Positions 1-8,982 of a stretch of 64,000 nt of DNA are shown in pieces. Location: positions 1 through 64,000 of the forward strand of contig NZ_FOIC01000013.1 in NCBI RefSeq assembly GCF_900111485.1. Direction: 5' to 3'. The position numbers and the translations under genes were made by a program. The notes under the pieces are model-generated. The model worked only from the letters and a program-made list of their open reading frames with translations. It was not told the origin of the DNA and searched no databases. Numbering within the stretch: position 1 is the first letter of the stretch; the number at the start of each line of letters is the position of its first letter. This DNA comes from Natrinema hispanicum. GTDB taxonomy: Archaea > Halobacteriota > Halobacteria > Halobacteriales > Natrialbaceae.

Positions 1-1
1 T

Positions 2-337
2 GAGTGGGGTCTGGAAGAGTTAGTCGAGTATGCGCACGTACGATGGCCGATTGAGCAATTTCACAAGGATGCAAAGCAGGTACTGGGGATGGATCAGTTC
101 GAGGGACGAACGTGGACAGGGTGGAACCATCACGTATCAGTGGTGTTGATGACGTACTCGTTTTTGATGACCGAGCGAGCCGCGCAGGGCGCGGCCGCTC
201 GGTTGCCCCCGTTTTCGCAGGTTGCTCGGATCGCAATTCACGAGATGGCGGTACGAACAGTCGAAGAACAAGGAGTTGATCGACAGACCGCTGAACGAGT
301 AGCAGAGGCAATGCTCAGGGGGTTTACTGACTGGTGA
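2..337 (+). mobile_element. Transposase C-terminal fragment, IS701/IS4-like (cut by window edge)
   Basis: The open frame runs in from the window edge and ends at TGA 335-337, giving about 111 residues. It shows the YREK-type signature of IS4-superfamily DDE transposases near its start: a Tyr, then Arg, then Glu in RWPIEQFHKDAK, followed by the lysine six residues after the Glu. The Glu would be the last acidic residue of the DDE triad. The FEGRTWTGWNHH stretch that follows and the hydrophobic helix after it are typical of haloarchaeal IS701-like transposases. The N-terminal two thirds lies outside the window, so it cannot be judged whether the element is intact. No terminal inverted repeat could be recognised downstream. 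Confidence 0.75.
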
Positions 338-394
338 TCAACCGCCGAAGTAGTAGTATGCAACCTCGTCGGAATCGCAGTTATCACAGTCCAT
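338..394 (-). CDS. Possible 18-residue zinc-finger-like micro-ORF or truncated gene
   Basis: This minus-strand frame reads ATG at 394 to TGA at 338-340 and encodes MDCDNCDSDEVAYYYFGG. It contains one CxxC pair at the very start, as in haloarchaeal mini zinc-finger proteins, and a purine-rich GAGGGGGA sits just before the ATG. It ends directly against the stop codon of the transposase on the other strand. A complete zinc ribbon would need a second Cys pair, which is absent, so it may be a gene truncated by the mobile element. It is too short for composition to prove coding. Confidence 0.3.
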   Translation of the reverse strand: MDCDNCDSDEVAYYYFGG

Positions 395-611
395 AGTCCC
401 CCTCACGGGACAACACCCTTGAGTATGAACCCGTTAGTCGATTACTTTCACAGTTAGTGACTTGTTAGATCTGGATAATCTCGTGTTGAACTGGTATTTT
501 CACGAGTTGATAGTCTAAGTTGAGTGACACGGCCGCAGGAACAATCGAAGGAGACAGCGTCGCGGCAGCAGTATCGAAACCCTTACTCTCCGGAAGCCGG
601 TGCGAACACGT

Positions 612-890
612 ATGAGCGACGACGCCGTCAGTCCCGAGGAGGTCCGCCACGTCGCGGATCTGGCCCGCGTCGACCTCGACGACGACGAGGTCGACCGGTT
701 TGCCGGACAGTTCGCGGACATCCTCGAGTATTTCGAGACTCTAGACGAGGTGCCGGAAGTCGACCGCGAGGCCGATCTCGCGAACGTGATGCGGCCGGAT
801 GAGGAACGCCCCTCCCTCGACAGCGAGGAGGCACTCCGGAACGCGCCGGAAACGGAAGACGGCTATTTCAAAGGGCCAAACGTCTCGTAA
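612..890 (+). CDS. gatC: Asp/Glu-tRNA amidotransferase subunit GatC
   Basis: A 92-residue GatC, the small belt-like subunit that holds GatA and GatB together in the GatCAB amidotransferase, which converts Asp-tRNA(Asn) (and in some organisms Glu-tRNA(Gln)) to the amidated form. The sequence shows the family pattern: VRHVADLARVDLDDDEV near the N-terminus, FADILEYFETLDEV in the middle, and a C-terminal DGYFKGPNV. The ATG at 612 is preferred over the in-frame GTG at 600 because the family normally starts a few residues before the first helix. gatA follows after two bases, so the two are surely cotranscribed; gatB is not in this window. Confidence 0.93.
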   Translation: MSDDAVSPEEVRHVADLARVDLDDDEVDRFAGQFADILEYFETLDEVPEVDREADLANVMRPDEERPSLDSEEALRNAPETEDGYFKGPNVS

Positions 891-892
891 TC

Positions 893-2161
893 ATGTCGGA
901 GAATATTTTCATTACCGAAGAACGGATCGAGGGTGCCGACGACGGCCCGCTGGCCGGCAAAACGGTCGCAGTCAAGGACAACATCTCCACCGCGGGCGTC
1001 CGGACGACCTGTGGCTCGAAGATGCTCGAGGAGTACGTCCCGCCCTACGACGCGACGGTCGTCGCCCGGCTCAAAGAGGCCGGCGCGACCATCGTCGGCA
1101 AGGCCAACATGGACGAGTTCGGGATGGGGACGACCACCGAGACCTCCTACTTCGGGGAGACGGACAACCCCGCTGCACCCGGCCACGTTCCCGGTGGCTC
1201 CTCCGGTGGCTCGGCGGCCGCTGTCGCTGCCGGCGAGGCCGACCTCGCACTTGGCTCCGACACCGGCGGTTCGGTTCGCTGTCCAGCTGCCTTCTGTGGT
1301 GTCGTCGGTATCAAGCCCACCTACGGGCTGGTCTCGCGGTACGGCCTCGTCGCCTATGGCAACAGCTTAGAGCAGATCGGGCCCTTCGGCGAAACCGTCG
1401 AAGACGCCGCCGCGTTGCTCGACGTGATCGCCGGCAGCGACGAACGCGACGCGACCACGCGCAGCGAGGGCGACGACGCGAACTACGCCGACGCTGCGAC
1501 CGGCGACGTCGACGGGCTCCAGATCGGCGTTCCCACCGAGTTACTCGAGGGGGCCGACGAGGGCGTCGTCGAGACGTTCTGGGACGCCATCGCTGAACTC
1601 GAGGACAAGGGCGCGTCGTATCACGAAGTTAGCCTCCCGTCAGTCGAACACGCCGTCGAGGCCTACTACGTGATCGCGATGTCGGAAGCCTCGTCGAACC
1701 TCGCACGGTTCGACGGCGTCCGCTACGGTCACTCGGGCGGCTACGACGGCAACTGGAACGAGACGTTCGCGAAAGCTCGCGAGGAAGGGTTCGGCGACGA
1801 AGTCAAGCGTCGCATCCTGCTTGGCACCTACGCGCTCTCGGCGGGCTATCACGACAAGTACTACAAGAAGGCCCAGGACGCTCGCGCGTGGGTCAAACAG
1901 GACTTCGACGAGGCGCTTACCGAAGCTGACGTGCTCGCCAGCCCGACGATGCCGGTGCCGCCGTTCGAACTCGGCGAGAGTCTCGACGATCCGCTGAAGA
2001 TGTACCTTGCCGACGCCAACACCACACCGGTCAACCTCGCGGACCTCCCCGCGATTTCGGTTCCGGCAGGCGAAACCGACGGACTCCCTGTCGGTCTCCA
2101 ACTCGTCGGGCCAGCCTTCGGCGAGGAACGGTTGATCCGGGCCGCAAGCGCGCTCGCCTGA
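893..2161 (+). CDS. gatA: Asp/Glu-tRNA amidotransferase subunit GatA
   Basis: A 422-residue amidase-signature protein that releases ammonia from glutamine for the GatCAB reaction. The catalytic Ser-cisSer-Lys triad is visible: Lys28 in VAVKDN, Ser103 in PGGSSGGS and Ser127 in GSDTGGSVR, with the same spacing (75 and 24 residues) as in characterised GatA enzymes. The protein is shorter at the N-terminus than the bacterial subunit (about 485 residues), which is normal for haloarchaea. It starts two bases after gatC. The matching gatB is elsewhere in the genome; the related gene at 59.4 kb is gatE, part of the separate archaeal GatDE enzyme. Confidence 0.95.
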   Translation: MSENIFITEERIEGADDGPLAGKTVAVKDNISTAGVRTTCGSKMLEEYVPPYDATVVARLKEAGATIVGKANMDEFGMGTTTETSYFGETDNPAAPGHVPGGSSGGSAAAVAAGEADLALGSDTGGSVRCPAAFCGVVGIKPTYGLVSRYGLVAYGNSLEQIGPFGETVEDAAALLDVIAGSDERDATTRSEGDDANYADAATGDVDGLQIGVPTELLEGADEGVVETFWDAIAELEDKGASYHEVSLPSVEHAVEAYYVIAMSEASSNLARFDGVRYGHSGGYDGNWNETFAKAREEGFGDEVKRRILLGTYALSAGYHDKYYKKAQDARAWVKQDFDEALTEADVLASPTMPVPPFELGESLDDPLKMYLADANTTPVNLADLPAISVPAGETDGLPVGLQLVGPAFGEERLIRAASALA

Positions 2162-2248
2162 ACGAGACATGGCGGTCGCTCGTCGTCGTTGACCGGCTCG
2201 CATCACGGCGTATTCAAGTCTGCTCCTTATTTATCAGCAATCAGTACG

Positions 2249-3040
2249 ATGGGCGTGTCCGTCGCTCCGAGTCCCACCGAAATATTCGACCGCGCGGTCG
2301 ACGAAGGCGAACGGCGACTCACGCAGTCGACGCTCGAGCTCGCGGCGACCAGCTTTATTGCGGGGTTCACGGTCGTCTTCGGTATCGCTGCACTGGGGGT
2401 CGTCGACGGACTAGTTCAATCGCGGTTCGGGGAGATCGCGCATATCGCGGGTGCGCTTGCATTCGGCGTCGGCGTTGTTTTCTTGGTCATCGGTCGAACG
2501 GAACTCTTCAACGAGAACTTCGTTGCTCCGGCCGCCAAGGCGGTCGATCAAGACGACTCGTGGATGCTCCGATCGCTCGGCCGCCTATGGACTGTGACCC
2601 TCGTTTTCAATCTCATCGGTGGATTCCTCTTCGCGTTCGTCTTCGCTGTCGACGGCGTCCTTCCGTCAGGATCGGCGCATGCGTTGGCGCGGACCGCCGA
2701 GGGGATCGTTCATCGACCCATACCGGGGATGTTCGCGAGTGCTATCGTCGGGGGCGCACTCGTGAGTCTCCTGTCGTACCTCCTCGAGGCCGTCAACAGC
2801 GTCCGAAGCCGCATCACGCTGGCCTACATCGTCGGCTTCCTGCTCGCGCTCGGTCCGTTCGATCACGTCATCGTCACGGCGGTCCACGTCTTCTTCGGCT
2901 TCCTCTTCGATGCTGCGATCGGCTATGGCGCGCTGTTCGAGACGGTCGTCGTCGCTACTGCAGGGAACGTCGTCGGGGGACTCGGGTTAGTGACGTTTAC
3001 CCACGTTGCGCAGGTTCGGGGTGCGAGAAAATCGGAGTAG
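2249..3040 (+). CDS. Formate/nitrite transporter (FNT) family channel
   Basis: A 263-residue membrane protein with about six hydrophobic segments. The stretch GRTELFNENFVAP at roughly residues 79-91 is the conserved loop motif of FNT-family channels, and a second half-repeat follows around GPFDHVIVTAVHVFFG. Family members move formate, nitrite, hydrosulfide or other small anions; the substrate here cannot be read from sequence, and this branch (resembling YfdC-like proteins) is mostly uncharacterised. The ATG at 2249 was chosen because the upstream in-frame extension is not hydrophobic or acidic and an AT-rich promoter-like patch lies in it. It stands alone between gatA and a convergent regulator. 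Confidence 0.8.
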   Translation: MGVSVAPSPTEIFDRAVDEGERRLTQSTLELAATSFIAGFTVVFGIAALGVVDGLVQSRFGEIAHIAGALAFGVGVVFLVIGRTELFNENFVAPAAKAVDQDDSWMLRSLGRLWTVTLVFNLIGGFLFAFVFAVDGVLPSGSAHALARTAEGIVHRPIPGMFASAIVGGALVSLLSYLLEAVNSVRSRITLAYIVGFLLALGPFDHVIVTAVHVFFGFLFDAAIGYGALFETVVVATAGNVVGGLGLVTFTHVAQVRGARKSE

Positions 3041-3117
3041 TTCGCCCCGGACGGTCTGTCAGAGCGACTTGACGGGGCCGAAAACGGGGCTTCGAGCTCG
3101 AGCGGCGATCGCGCCGA

Positions 3118-3477
3118 TTATTCCTCGTATGCGAGGTTCATGATCCACTGCGAGAAGGCGTCGCTGTTGGGATCGACCTCTTCCTCGCCGATAAACGGCG
3201 AGAGCATGTCGCCGGCCATCAGGAGCCTGAAATCGAGGTCCCGTGCGGTCGGCGAGATGTAGTAGGTGTTGTGACCCTCGTAGACGGTTTCTTCGCGATC
3301 GACCAGATCCTTTTCGACGAGCGATTCGACGATCCGGCTGCCCTTTCGCGAGGAGACATCCAGTTCCTTCCAGAAGTCGCTCTGGTGGATGCCGCCGGAC
3401 TCGCGGACGAGCTCGAGGCCGGCGCGCTCGTCCTCGGTGAGTTCGGCTTCGGCCGTGGAAACGCTCACGGTGACCAC
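3118..3477 (-). CDS. Winged-helix transcriptional regulator, haloarchaeal
   Basis: A 119-residue soluble acidic protein. Residues about 15-70 form a predicted winged helix: a helix ending in LELVRESGGI, the HQSDFWKELDVSSRKGSRIVE helix-turn-helix, then KDLVDREETVYEGHNTYYI as the wing. This resembles MarR/DUF7343-type haloarchaeal regulators. The C-terminal 40 residues are not recognised. Translation probably begins at the GTG at 3477, preceded by a GAGGTG ribosome-binding-like stretch. It lies between an FNT channel (convergent) and an NRDE protein on the same strand, and its target is unknown. Confidence 0.65.
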   Translation of the reverse strand: MVTVSVSTAEAELTEDERAGLELVRESGGIHQSDFWKELDVSSRKGSRIVESLVEKDLVDREETVYEGHNTYYISPTARDLDFRLLMAGDMLSPFIGEEEVDPNSDAFSQWIMNLAYEE

Positions 3478-3541
3478 CTCGCCGTGCGCGTCGCTACAGG
3501 CAGGAGTGCGTCCATACTACATCCAAGGGAGGGCGAGCCGC

Positions 3542-4345
3542 TTAAATGTGCCTTTCGTCGTCGACTGTCGATTCGATCGCGGTGCCCTGACTCTCGAGCC
3601 CGTCGCCGATCGTGAGGTCGATCTCGTCGTAGCTCGTTCGACATGGCGGTCCCGGCGCGAAGGCGTGATATTCCAGTTCGGGGCCGATCGCGAGCAGTGA
3701 CGACGACTGGGTGCCGTATCCGTTCTCGTGAACGCAGGCTCCGTATTCGTGGTCGCCCAGTACCTCGCTTGCCCGCTCGAGCCAGTCCATCGCCGACTCG
3801 TCGGGCTCGGCCGTCAGCGCTGCGCGAAGCGCATGCGCGTCGGTTGCCTGCTCGTGTCCGATCTCGGCCCGGTGCTCGGGAATGTCGACGTCGTCGTCGA
3901 CGGCGACGTTGACGACGACGTGGACGCCCGGCTCGAACGCGGTCAGCGAGAGCGTGCCGTCCCACTGGTAACAGAACGCGTCCGTCGCGTCGGCGACGAC
4001 GAGGTAGAAGCCGCTGTACTCGTCGGCGTCGGTCGCCGCGTTGACGATCGATTTCGCATCCGCGGCGGAGCGAGCCTCGAGGACGTCCGCGACGAGCAGC
4101 CCACGCGAGCGCTCGCCGGCCAACTCGGCGTCGGTCCACTTGTTCGTGAGACCGACGAAGACGCCGAACTCGTTGTAGCCGATCCACGTGCCGCCTGCTT
4201 CGGCATCCTGTGGCGCGATGACCAGTGGCTCGTCGTTGTAGACGGCAGGCGGAAGCGACTCCCGGTCGACCATTTCGTCACGGTTGGCGGCCACCGTGAC
4301 CGGCGCGTCATCAAAGACCTGCCAAGCGAGCGTGAGCGTACACAC
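3542..4345 (-). CDS. NRDE family protein (TANGO2-like)
   Basis: A 267-residue protein of the NRDE/TANGO2 family, which is thought to have an Ntn-hydrolase-like fold with an N-terminal cysteine. The family name motif is present (AANRDEM), followed by GGTWIGYNEFGVFVGLTN. The GTG at 4345 was chosen as start because it gives MCTLTLAW, placing Cys at residue 2 as in other family members; a longer frame upstream would bury that cysteine. Later residues include NGYGTQSSSLLAI, the conserved C-terminal region. The enzymatic role of the archaeal proteins is not established. Neighbouring BCCT transporter is divergent. Confidence 0.82.
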   Translation of the reverse strand: MCTLTLAWQVFDDAPVTVAANRDEMVDRESLPPAVYNDEPLVIAPQDAEAGGTWIGYNEFGVFVGLTNKWTDAELAGERSRGLLVADVLEARSAADAKSIVNAATDADEYSGFYLVVADATDAFCYQWDGTLSLTAFEPGVHVVVNVAVDDDVDIPEHRAEIGHEQATDAHALRAALTAEPDESAMDWLERASEVLGDHEYGACVHENGYGTQSSSLLAIGPELEYHAFAPGPPCRTSYDEIDLTIGDGLESQGTAIESTVDDERHI

Positions 4346-4652
4346 GCGTCCAGCTAGGCACGCCACCGGCTTAACTTCGAGTCCGGCGGCAATCCGGTTC
4401 GGTCGACTGGTCTGGCAGCCTACAGCGAGGGTCGAGAGTCGTCCGAACCATCGCTAGCCGATCGAGTGCCGGGTGGAGACGGCTTGGTTGCGGTGTGGTA
4501 TCATTGCTTTATCGGGTCCCGAGACAAAGAGCACTTGAGTAGCTAGTGGTGGGATCAGAGACACATCCGATGGTGACTCACAGATCCGTGAGTAGCAACG
4601 GCACGCGGTCGAACGACTGGGATCGAAACGACGCTCTCGGTCGGTCTGAACG
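4346..4652. other. Intergenic region between NRDE gene and BCCT transporter
   Basis: This 307-base divergent gap should hold the promoters of both neighbours. The only structure I see is an inverted repeat ACTCAC-(6)-GTGAGT at 4576-4593, about 60 bases before the transporter start, which could be an operator. A TTTATC patch at about 4510-4515 is a possible TATA element of a leadered plus-strand transcript. No open frame here looks like a gene. Confidence 0.4.
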
Positions 4653-6239
4653 ATGAACGGTGCGAAACTCTTCGGCCTCGAGGAAGCCTCGTGGGCGGAA
4701 CGAGGTCTCTTCGTCGTGACGATGAGCGTGATGCTCGCGCTTGGCGGAGTCGGATTGGCGCGGCCGTCACTGCTGAGTCGTGCGCTCACCGGCGCGAAGG
4801 GGTGGATCCTTACCTACTTCGGCTGGTGGTTCATCCTGCTTGGATTCGTCTTGCTCGCGGCCGTGATCGCCTTCACGGCTTCGCAATATGGGCAACTCCG
4901 GATCGGCGGGCCCGACGCCGAGCCGGAGTTCGATCTGTTCTCGTGGCTGGCGATGGTGTTTACTGTCGGGTTCGGTGCCTCAGTGCTCATCTGGGGCGTC
5001 TCGGAACCGGTCTCGATCGTCCAGCATCCGCCGCCGGAGCCGGCTCCCGTCCAGGGGGCGTCCCTCGAGTCGATGGCACTGGCGTTTATGTTTATTCACG
5101 AGGTGTTCCCGGGGCTGGCGATGTGGTATCTCCCCGTCGCGATCGCCTTCGGGATCGTCGTCTACACCGACGGCGTCGGTGACTACAAGATCAGTTCGAT
5201 GCTCGCCGGGGTCGTCGGCGAAGACCGGATTCCCGGCCTCTACTGGCTGGTCGATCTGGCGGCACTGATCGCGACGATCGGGGGCATTTCGACGACCCTG
5301 GGGTTCAGTGCACAGACGATGTCGGCGATCCTCGGCCGAGTGTTCGGACTCGACGCGACGCTCCTGACCTACGTCGTGTTCGCGCTCATCGGGATCGTGT
5401 TCCTCGGCGACGTCTGGCTCGGGTTGCGAAAGGGCATTCGCAACGCGGCCCGCGCGACAGTGGTCCTCATCGGCGTCGCGATGGCCGTGCTCGTGGTCGT
5501 CGGGCCAAGCCTCTACATGCTCGAGTTGAGTCTGGACGCGACGGGCGTCTGGCTTAGTAATATGTTCCGCCTGACGCTGTATACGGCTCCGAACGCCGAC
5601 GGCAACTGGGCAGCCAACTGGACCGGCTTCTGGTGGGCCTGGTGGGCCGCCTGGAGCATCTTCGTCGGAAGCTTCGTCGCCCGCGTCTCGAAAGGGCGGA
5701 CTATCCGGGAGATGTTCGCCGTACTCGTCGTGGTCCCGACGGTCTTCACCTGGATCCAGCACGGGCTCATCGGCGGCTGGGTGCTCGCACCGGGCTATCA
5801 GGAACCGGTCGCCGAGGCGATGGCATCGGCGGGTAATCCCGCAGCAATCGCGAGAGCGCTCCAGATTACGCCGTTTGGCACGGTACTCGCGGTGCTGTTC
5901 GTCTTCATCATCGCCGGCTACATCATCACCTCGCTCGACTCGGCGGTCTTTATGATCTCGGCGATCACGCTCGGCGACGAGAACCCGAACCCACGAAACC
6001 GCGCGTGGTGGGGCGGGCTGCTGGCAGTCTTCGGGATGATGTCGCTTCGACTGGAGGAGTTCAGCGCCATCGAGTCGCTCTCGGTGACGATGGCGCTCCC
6101 GTTCTCGCTGTTCCTGTTGCTCGTCCTCTATGGCAGTTACGTCGTTGCCCGCGACTACGTCCGCGACAACGAGACTGCCACCTCGGAGTCCCAGCAACCC
6201 AGTCAGCAGCCAGCGGCCCAGAGCACAGCCGACGACTGA
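4653..6239 (+). CDS. BCCT family transporter (betaine/choline/carnitine type)
   Basis: A 528-residue secondary transporter with about twelve membrane segments. The family signature is clear in the second half: NWTGFWWAWWAAWSIFVG followed by FVARVSKGRTIREM, and earlier FGASVLIWGVSEPV. In BCCT carriers the tryptophan-rich stretch forms the binding site for trimethylammonium compounds. In halophiles these usually import glycine betaine as an osmoprotectant, although the exact substrate is not decided by sequence. The C-terminal 30 residues are polar and Gln/Ser-rich, presumably a cytoplasmic tail. The gene appears to be a single transcription unit. Confidence 0.88.
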   Translation: MNGAKLFGLEEASWAERGLFVVTMSVMLALGGVGLARPSLLSRALTGAKGWILTYFGWWFILLGFVLLAAVIAFTASQYGQLRIGGPDAEPEFDLFSWLAMVFTVGFGASVLIWGVSEPVSIVQHPPPEPAPVQGASLESMALAFMFIHEVFPGLAMWYLPVAIAFGIVVYTDGVGDYKISSMLAGVVGEDRIPGLYWLVDLAALIATIGGISTTLGFSAQTMSAILGRVFGLDATLLTYVVFALIGIVFLGDVWLGLRKGIRNAARATVVLIGVAMAVLVVVGPSLYMLELSLDATGVWLSNMFRLTLYTAPNADGNWAANWTGFWWAWWAAWSIFVGSFVARVSKGRTIREMFAVLVVVPTVFTWIQHGLIGGWVLAPGYQEPVAEAMASAGNPAAIARALQITPFGTVLAVLFVFIIAGYIITSLDSAVFMISAITLGDENPNPRNRAWWGGLLAVFGMMSLRLEEFSAIESLSVTMALPFSLFLLLVLYGSYVVARDYVRDNETATSESQQPSQQPAAQSTADD

Positions 6240-6334
6240 TCGACGCGTCGGCACAGATACTTCTGAACGCTGAGCGACGAAAAACACCCATCGCCGCGGC
6301 GCTCAAGACGGTTCCGGGGACGGAACAACGCCGA

Positions 6335-7912
6335 TCACCTCATATCGATCCCGACTTCGAGCAGCCGATCCCGAACCGCCTCGCGATCAACAGTCCCCGA
6401 TGCCGTCCGGGGGAGTGCGTCGACGATCCCGACCGTCTTCGGCTGTTTGAATCCAGCAAGGTGGTCGTCGCAGTGGGCGAGGAGCGCTCGCGGCTCGATC
6501 GTGCTGTCAGCTGAACTCGAGTCCGCGTCCGGAACGACAAGCGCCGCGACCCGCTCGCCCCACTCCTCGTCTTCGAGCCCGACCACGGCGGCGTCCTCAA
6601 CGCGAGGATGGTCCCGGAGGGCCGCGACCACTTCACCGGGGTCAACGTTCTCGCCGCCGGTGACAATGCGGTCGCTGCGGCGATTGAGGATCCACAGCCG
6701 CCCGTCCGCATCACGATAGCCGACGTCGCCGGTGTGCAAGCCGCGGTCGCCGAACGCCGCGTCGGTGTGTGCGTCGTCGAGATAGCCCGGCGTCACTGTC
6801 GGCCCCGAAACGACGAGTTCGCCCTGTTCGCCCGCCTCGACTGCCGCGCCGGTCTCGTCGACGACAGTGACGTCTGTGAACATGAGCGGCTGCCCGACCG
6901 TTCCCTCGTGGGCAGCACCCTCCTCGGGAAATGCCGTTGCGATCTGGGAGGCCGTCTCGGTCATGCCGTAGGTCGGACAGACCGGCACGTCACGCTCCCG
7001 GCAGCGCTCGAGCAACTCACTCGAGGCCGGTGCGCCACCGAGCAAGACGAACCGAAGGTCGTCGGTCGGTTCCCAGCCGGCGTCGAGCAAACGCTTGCAC
7101 ATCGTCGGGACGAGCGAGACGCCGGTTATACTGTAGTCTTCGAGCACGCGCGCGGTCGCGGCCGGGTCGAACGCGCGCTGGATCACGACGGGCGTGCCGT
7201 ACAGCGCCGACCGAACGACGGGTGCCAGCCCACCCATGTGATACATCGGGAGACAACACAGCCACCGGTCGTCGCGGGCGACGCCAAGCCGGAACGCGGA
7301 GGCGGTCGCGCTCGCGACGAGGTTGCCGACCGTCAACTGGACGGCCTTCGGCTCGCCGGAGGTGCCGGAGGTGAACATAATGAGCTGTGTCTCGTCGCGT
7401 GCGAGCGTGGCCGGCTCGACTGACCGCGCGTCTCGCTCGGGGACCGACTCGAGCGTCGCGCTCGTTGCCGGCCGAGCCAGTGCCCGTGTCCGATCGCGCT
7501 GTGGGTCGTCGACCGAGTACACGTCGACCGAGTCGGCTTCGGACGCGACTGCGAGTGCAGCCGTCTCGGTCTTGTGCTCACAGACGATGTCGGCGAGGTC
7601 GATTCGGGAGGTTTTCGCGGCGAGTTCGCCGGTCGTTTCGCGGACGTTCAACGCGACTACGGTCGTGCCGGTCCGCATCGCGGCGAAAAAGAGCGTCGCG
7701 AAGGCGGGGCGCGTGTCCATAAGAACGCCGAGCCGCTCGCCGGCGAGGCCCGCCGACGCGAGCGCTGCCGCAACGCGGTCGACCCGGCGGTCGTACTCGC
7801 GAAACGTCCAGTCCGTCTCCGTTGCGACATCGATCAGTGCCGTCCGCTGGGGCGTCGCCCCAACGCGGTGGGCGACCGGATCGCGCGTCGGCCAGTCGAT
7901 CGGAGCAGTCAT
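6335..7912 (-). CDS. menE: o-Succinylbenzoate-CoA ligase MenE
   Basis: A 525-residue adenylate-forming enzyme that activates o-succinylbenzoate to its CoA thioester in menaquinone synthesis. The phosphate-binding loop MFTSGTSGEPKAV, the YGMTETAS motif, the TGDVG motif and the C-terminal FKQPKTV and RTASGTVDRE (catalytic Lys replaced region before the end) are seen in order. Assignment as MenE rather than a general acyl-CoA ligase rests on its position: it directly follows menC, whose TGA overlaps the ATG at 7912 by one base (TGATG), indicating translational coupling. An in-frame GTG three bases upstream is a less likely start. It is the last gene of menA-menC-menE. Confidence 0.88.
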   Translation of the reverse strand: MTAPIDWPTRDPVAHRVGATPQRTALIDVATETDWTFREYDRRVDRVAAALASAGLAGERLGVLMDTRPAFATLFFAAMRTGTTVVALNVRETTGELAAKTSRIDLADIVCEHKTETAALAVASEADSVDVYSVDDPQRDRTRALARPATSATLESVPERDARSVEPATLARDETQLIMFTSGTSGEPKAVQLTVGNLVASATASAFRLGVARDDRWLCCLPMYHMGGLAPVVRSALYGTPVVIQRAFDPAATARVLEDYSITGVSLVPTMCKRLLDAGWEPTDDLRFVLLGGAPASSELLERCRERDVPVCPTYGMTETASQIATAFPEEGAAHEGTVGQPLMFTDVTVVDETGAAVEAGEQGELVVSGPTVTPGYLDDAHTDAAFGDRGLHTGDVGYRDADGRLWILNRRSDRIVTGGENVDPGEVVAALRDHPRVEDAAVVGLEDEEWGERVAALVVPDADSSSADSTIEPRALLAHCDDHLAGFKQPKTVGIVDALPRTASGTVDREAVRDRLLEVGIDMR

Positions 7913-8982
7913 CACTCAGTCCAGACGTCGTCGACGCCGAGCCCTTTCGCTTGCGGAACGACTGCCGACCCTTTCTCGAGCAAGACGGGATCGCGCCCCA
8001 GGTCCTCCGCGAGCAGGCCGCCGGTCGCGAGCCCGCAGGCCGGCACGTCGGGGATCGCCGCCGCCAGGTGGACCGCACCGGTTCGCGCGACGACCCCGTC
8101 GATCGTCGTCGTGACCAGCGGCGTCACCTCGAGTTCGGCCAGCCAGGCCGCAAGCTTGCGTGCCACGTCGATCCCGCCCAGTGCCATCGGTTTCAGGACG
8201 ACGACATCGGCCGCGTTGGCGTCACAGATCGTGTCGACGCCATGCTCGAGGAGGCCTTCGTCGAGTGCGATCGAAACGCCCGTGTTCTGAGCGCGCAGAT
8301 CGGCATGGCCCTCGAGTGCGCCTGCAGGCAGCGGTTGCTCAAGCATCGAGACGTCAAGGTCCGCAAAGGCCTCGAGTGCCGACTGGGCCTGTTCGTACGT
8401 CCAGGCCTCGTTGGCATCGGCCCGGAGCTCCACGTCGTGGCTGACGGTTTCGCGCACGCGGCGAACGCGTTCGACGTCTTCCTCGACGCTTCGGAGGCCC
8501 ACCTTCAGCTTGCAGGTGTCGAATCCACGGTCGACGGCTGCACGTACGTCACGTGCGGTGTCAGCCGGCGAGCCGTCGCCGATCGTCGCGTTGACCGGTA
8601 CCCGACCGATCATCGGTCCCTGGCTCAGATAGCGATACAGCGGTGTCGCCTCGCAGGTCGCCTGTAGATCCGCAAGTGCAAGCGAGACCGCGTGGCGGGC
8701 GGCGACCTGTTGATCGACGACCTCGAGAGCTTCGCTCGGACCGCCCGTTCGGAGCGCGTTCTGGGCGCGCTCGAGTGCCTGCTCGCAATCCGCGAGCGAC
8801 TCCGTCCAGCCCGCCAGCGGCGTCGCCTCGCCGTAGCCGACGACGGAATCGTCGCTGGCCTCGTCGACGAGTCGCACGAGAAACCCCTCGCGAGCGCTGA
8901 TCGTACCGTCAGCCGTCTCGAGTGGCTCCGCAAGCGCAAGCGAGAACGGACGATACGCGAGCGAGAGGTCGGCGTCGGTCAT
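7912..8982 (-). CDS. menC: o-Succinylbenzoate synthase MenC
   Basis: A 356-residue enolase-superfamily enzyme that dehydrates SHCHC to o-succinylbenzoate. The KxK catalytic pair is in TCKLKVGLRS, the metal-binding carboxylates are expected in ELRADANEAW and the following LEQPL and IALDEGL segments, and the second catalytic lysine in VVLKPMALGG. The ATG at 8982 overlaps the menA stop codon in an ATGA arrangement, which fixes the start; the long open frame upstream is menA read out of frame. The end overlaps menE by one base, so the three genes form a tightly coupled operon. Confidence 0.9.
   Translation of the reverse strand: MTDADLSLAYRPFSLALAEPLETADGTISAREGFLVRLVDEASDDSVVGYGEATPLAGWTESLADCEQALERAQNALRTGGPSEALEVVDQQVAARHAVSLALADLQATCEATPLYRYLSQGPMIGRVPVNATIGDGSPADTARDVRAAVDRGFDTCKLKVGLRSVEEDVERVRRVRETVSHDVELRADANEAWTYEQAQSALEAFADLDVSMLEQPLPAGALEGHADLRAQNTGVSIALDEGLLEHGVDTICDANAADVVVLKPMALGGIDVARKLAAWLAELEVTPLVTTTIDGVVARTGAVHLAAAIPDVPACGLATGGLLAEDLGRDPVLLEKGSAVVPQAKGLGVDDVWTE

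Noticed and set aside
4980..6287. 435-codon open frame antisense to the BCCT transporter
   Set aside because: Asp/Arg/His-rich product without domains; the opposite strand has clear transporter motifs.
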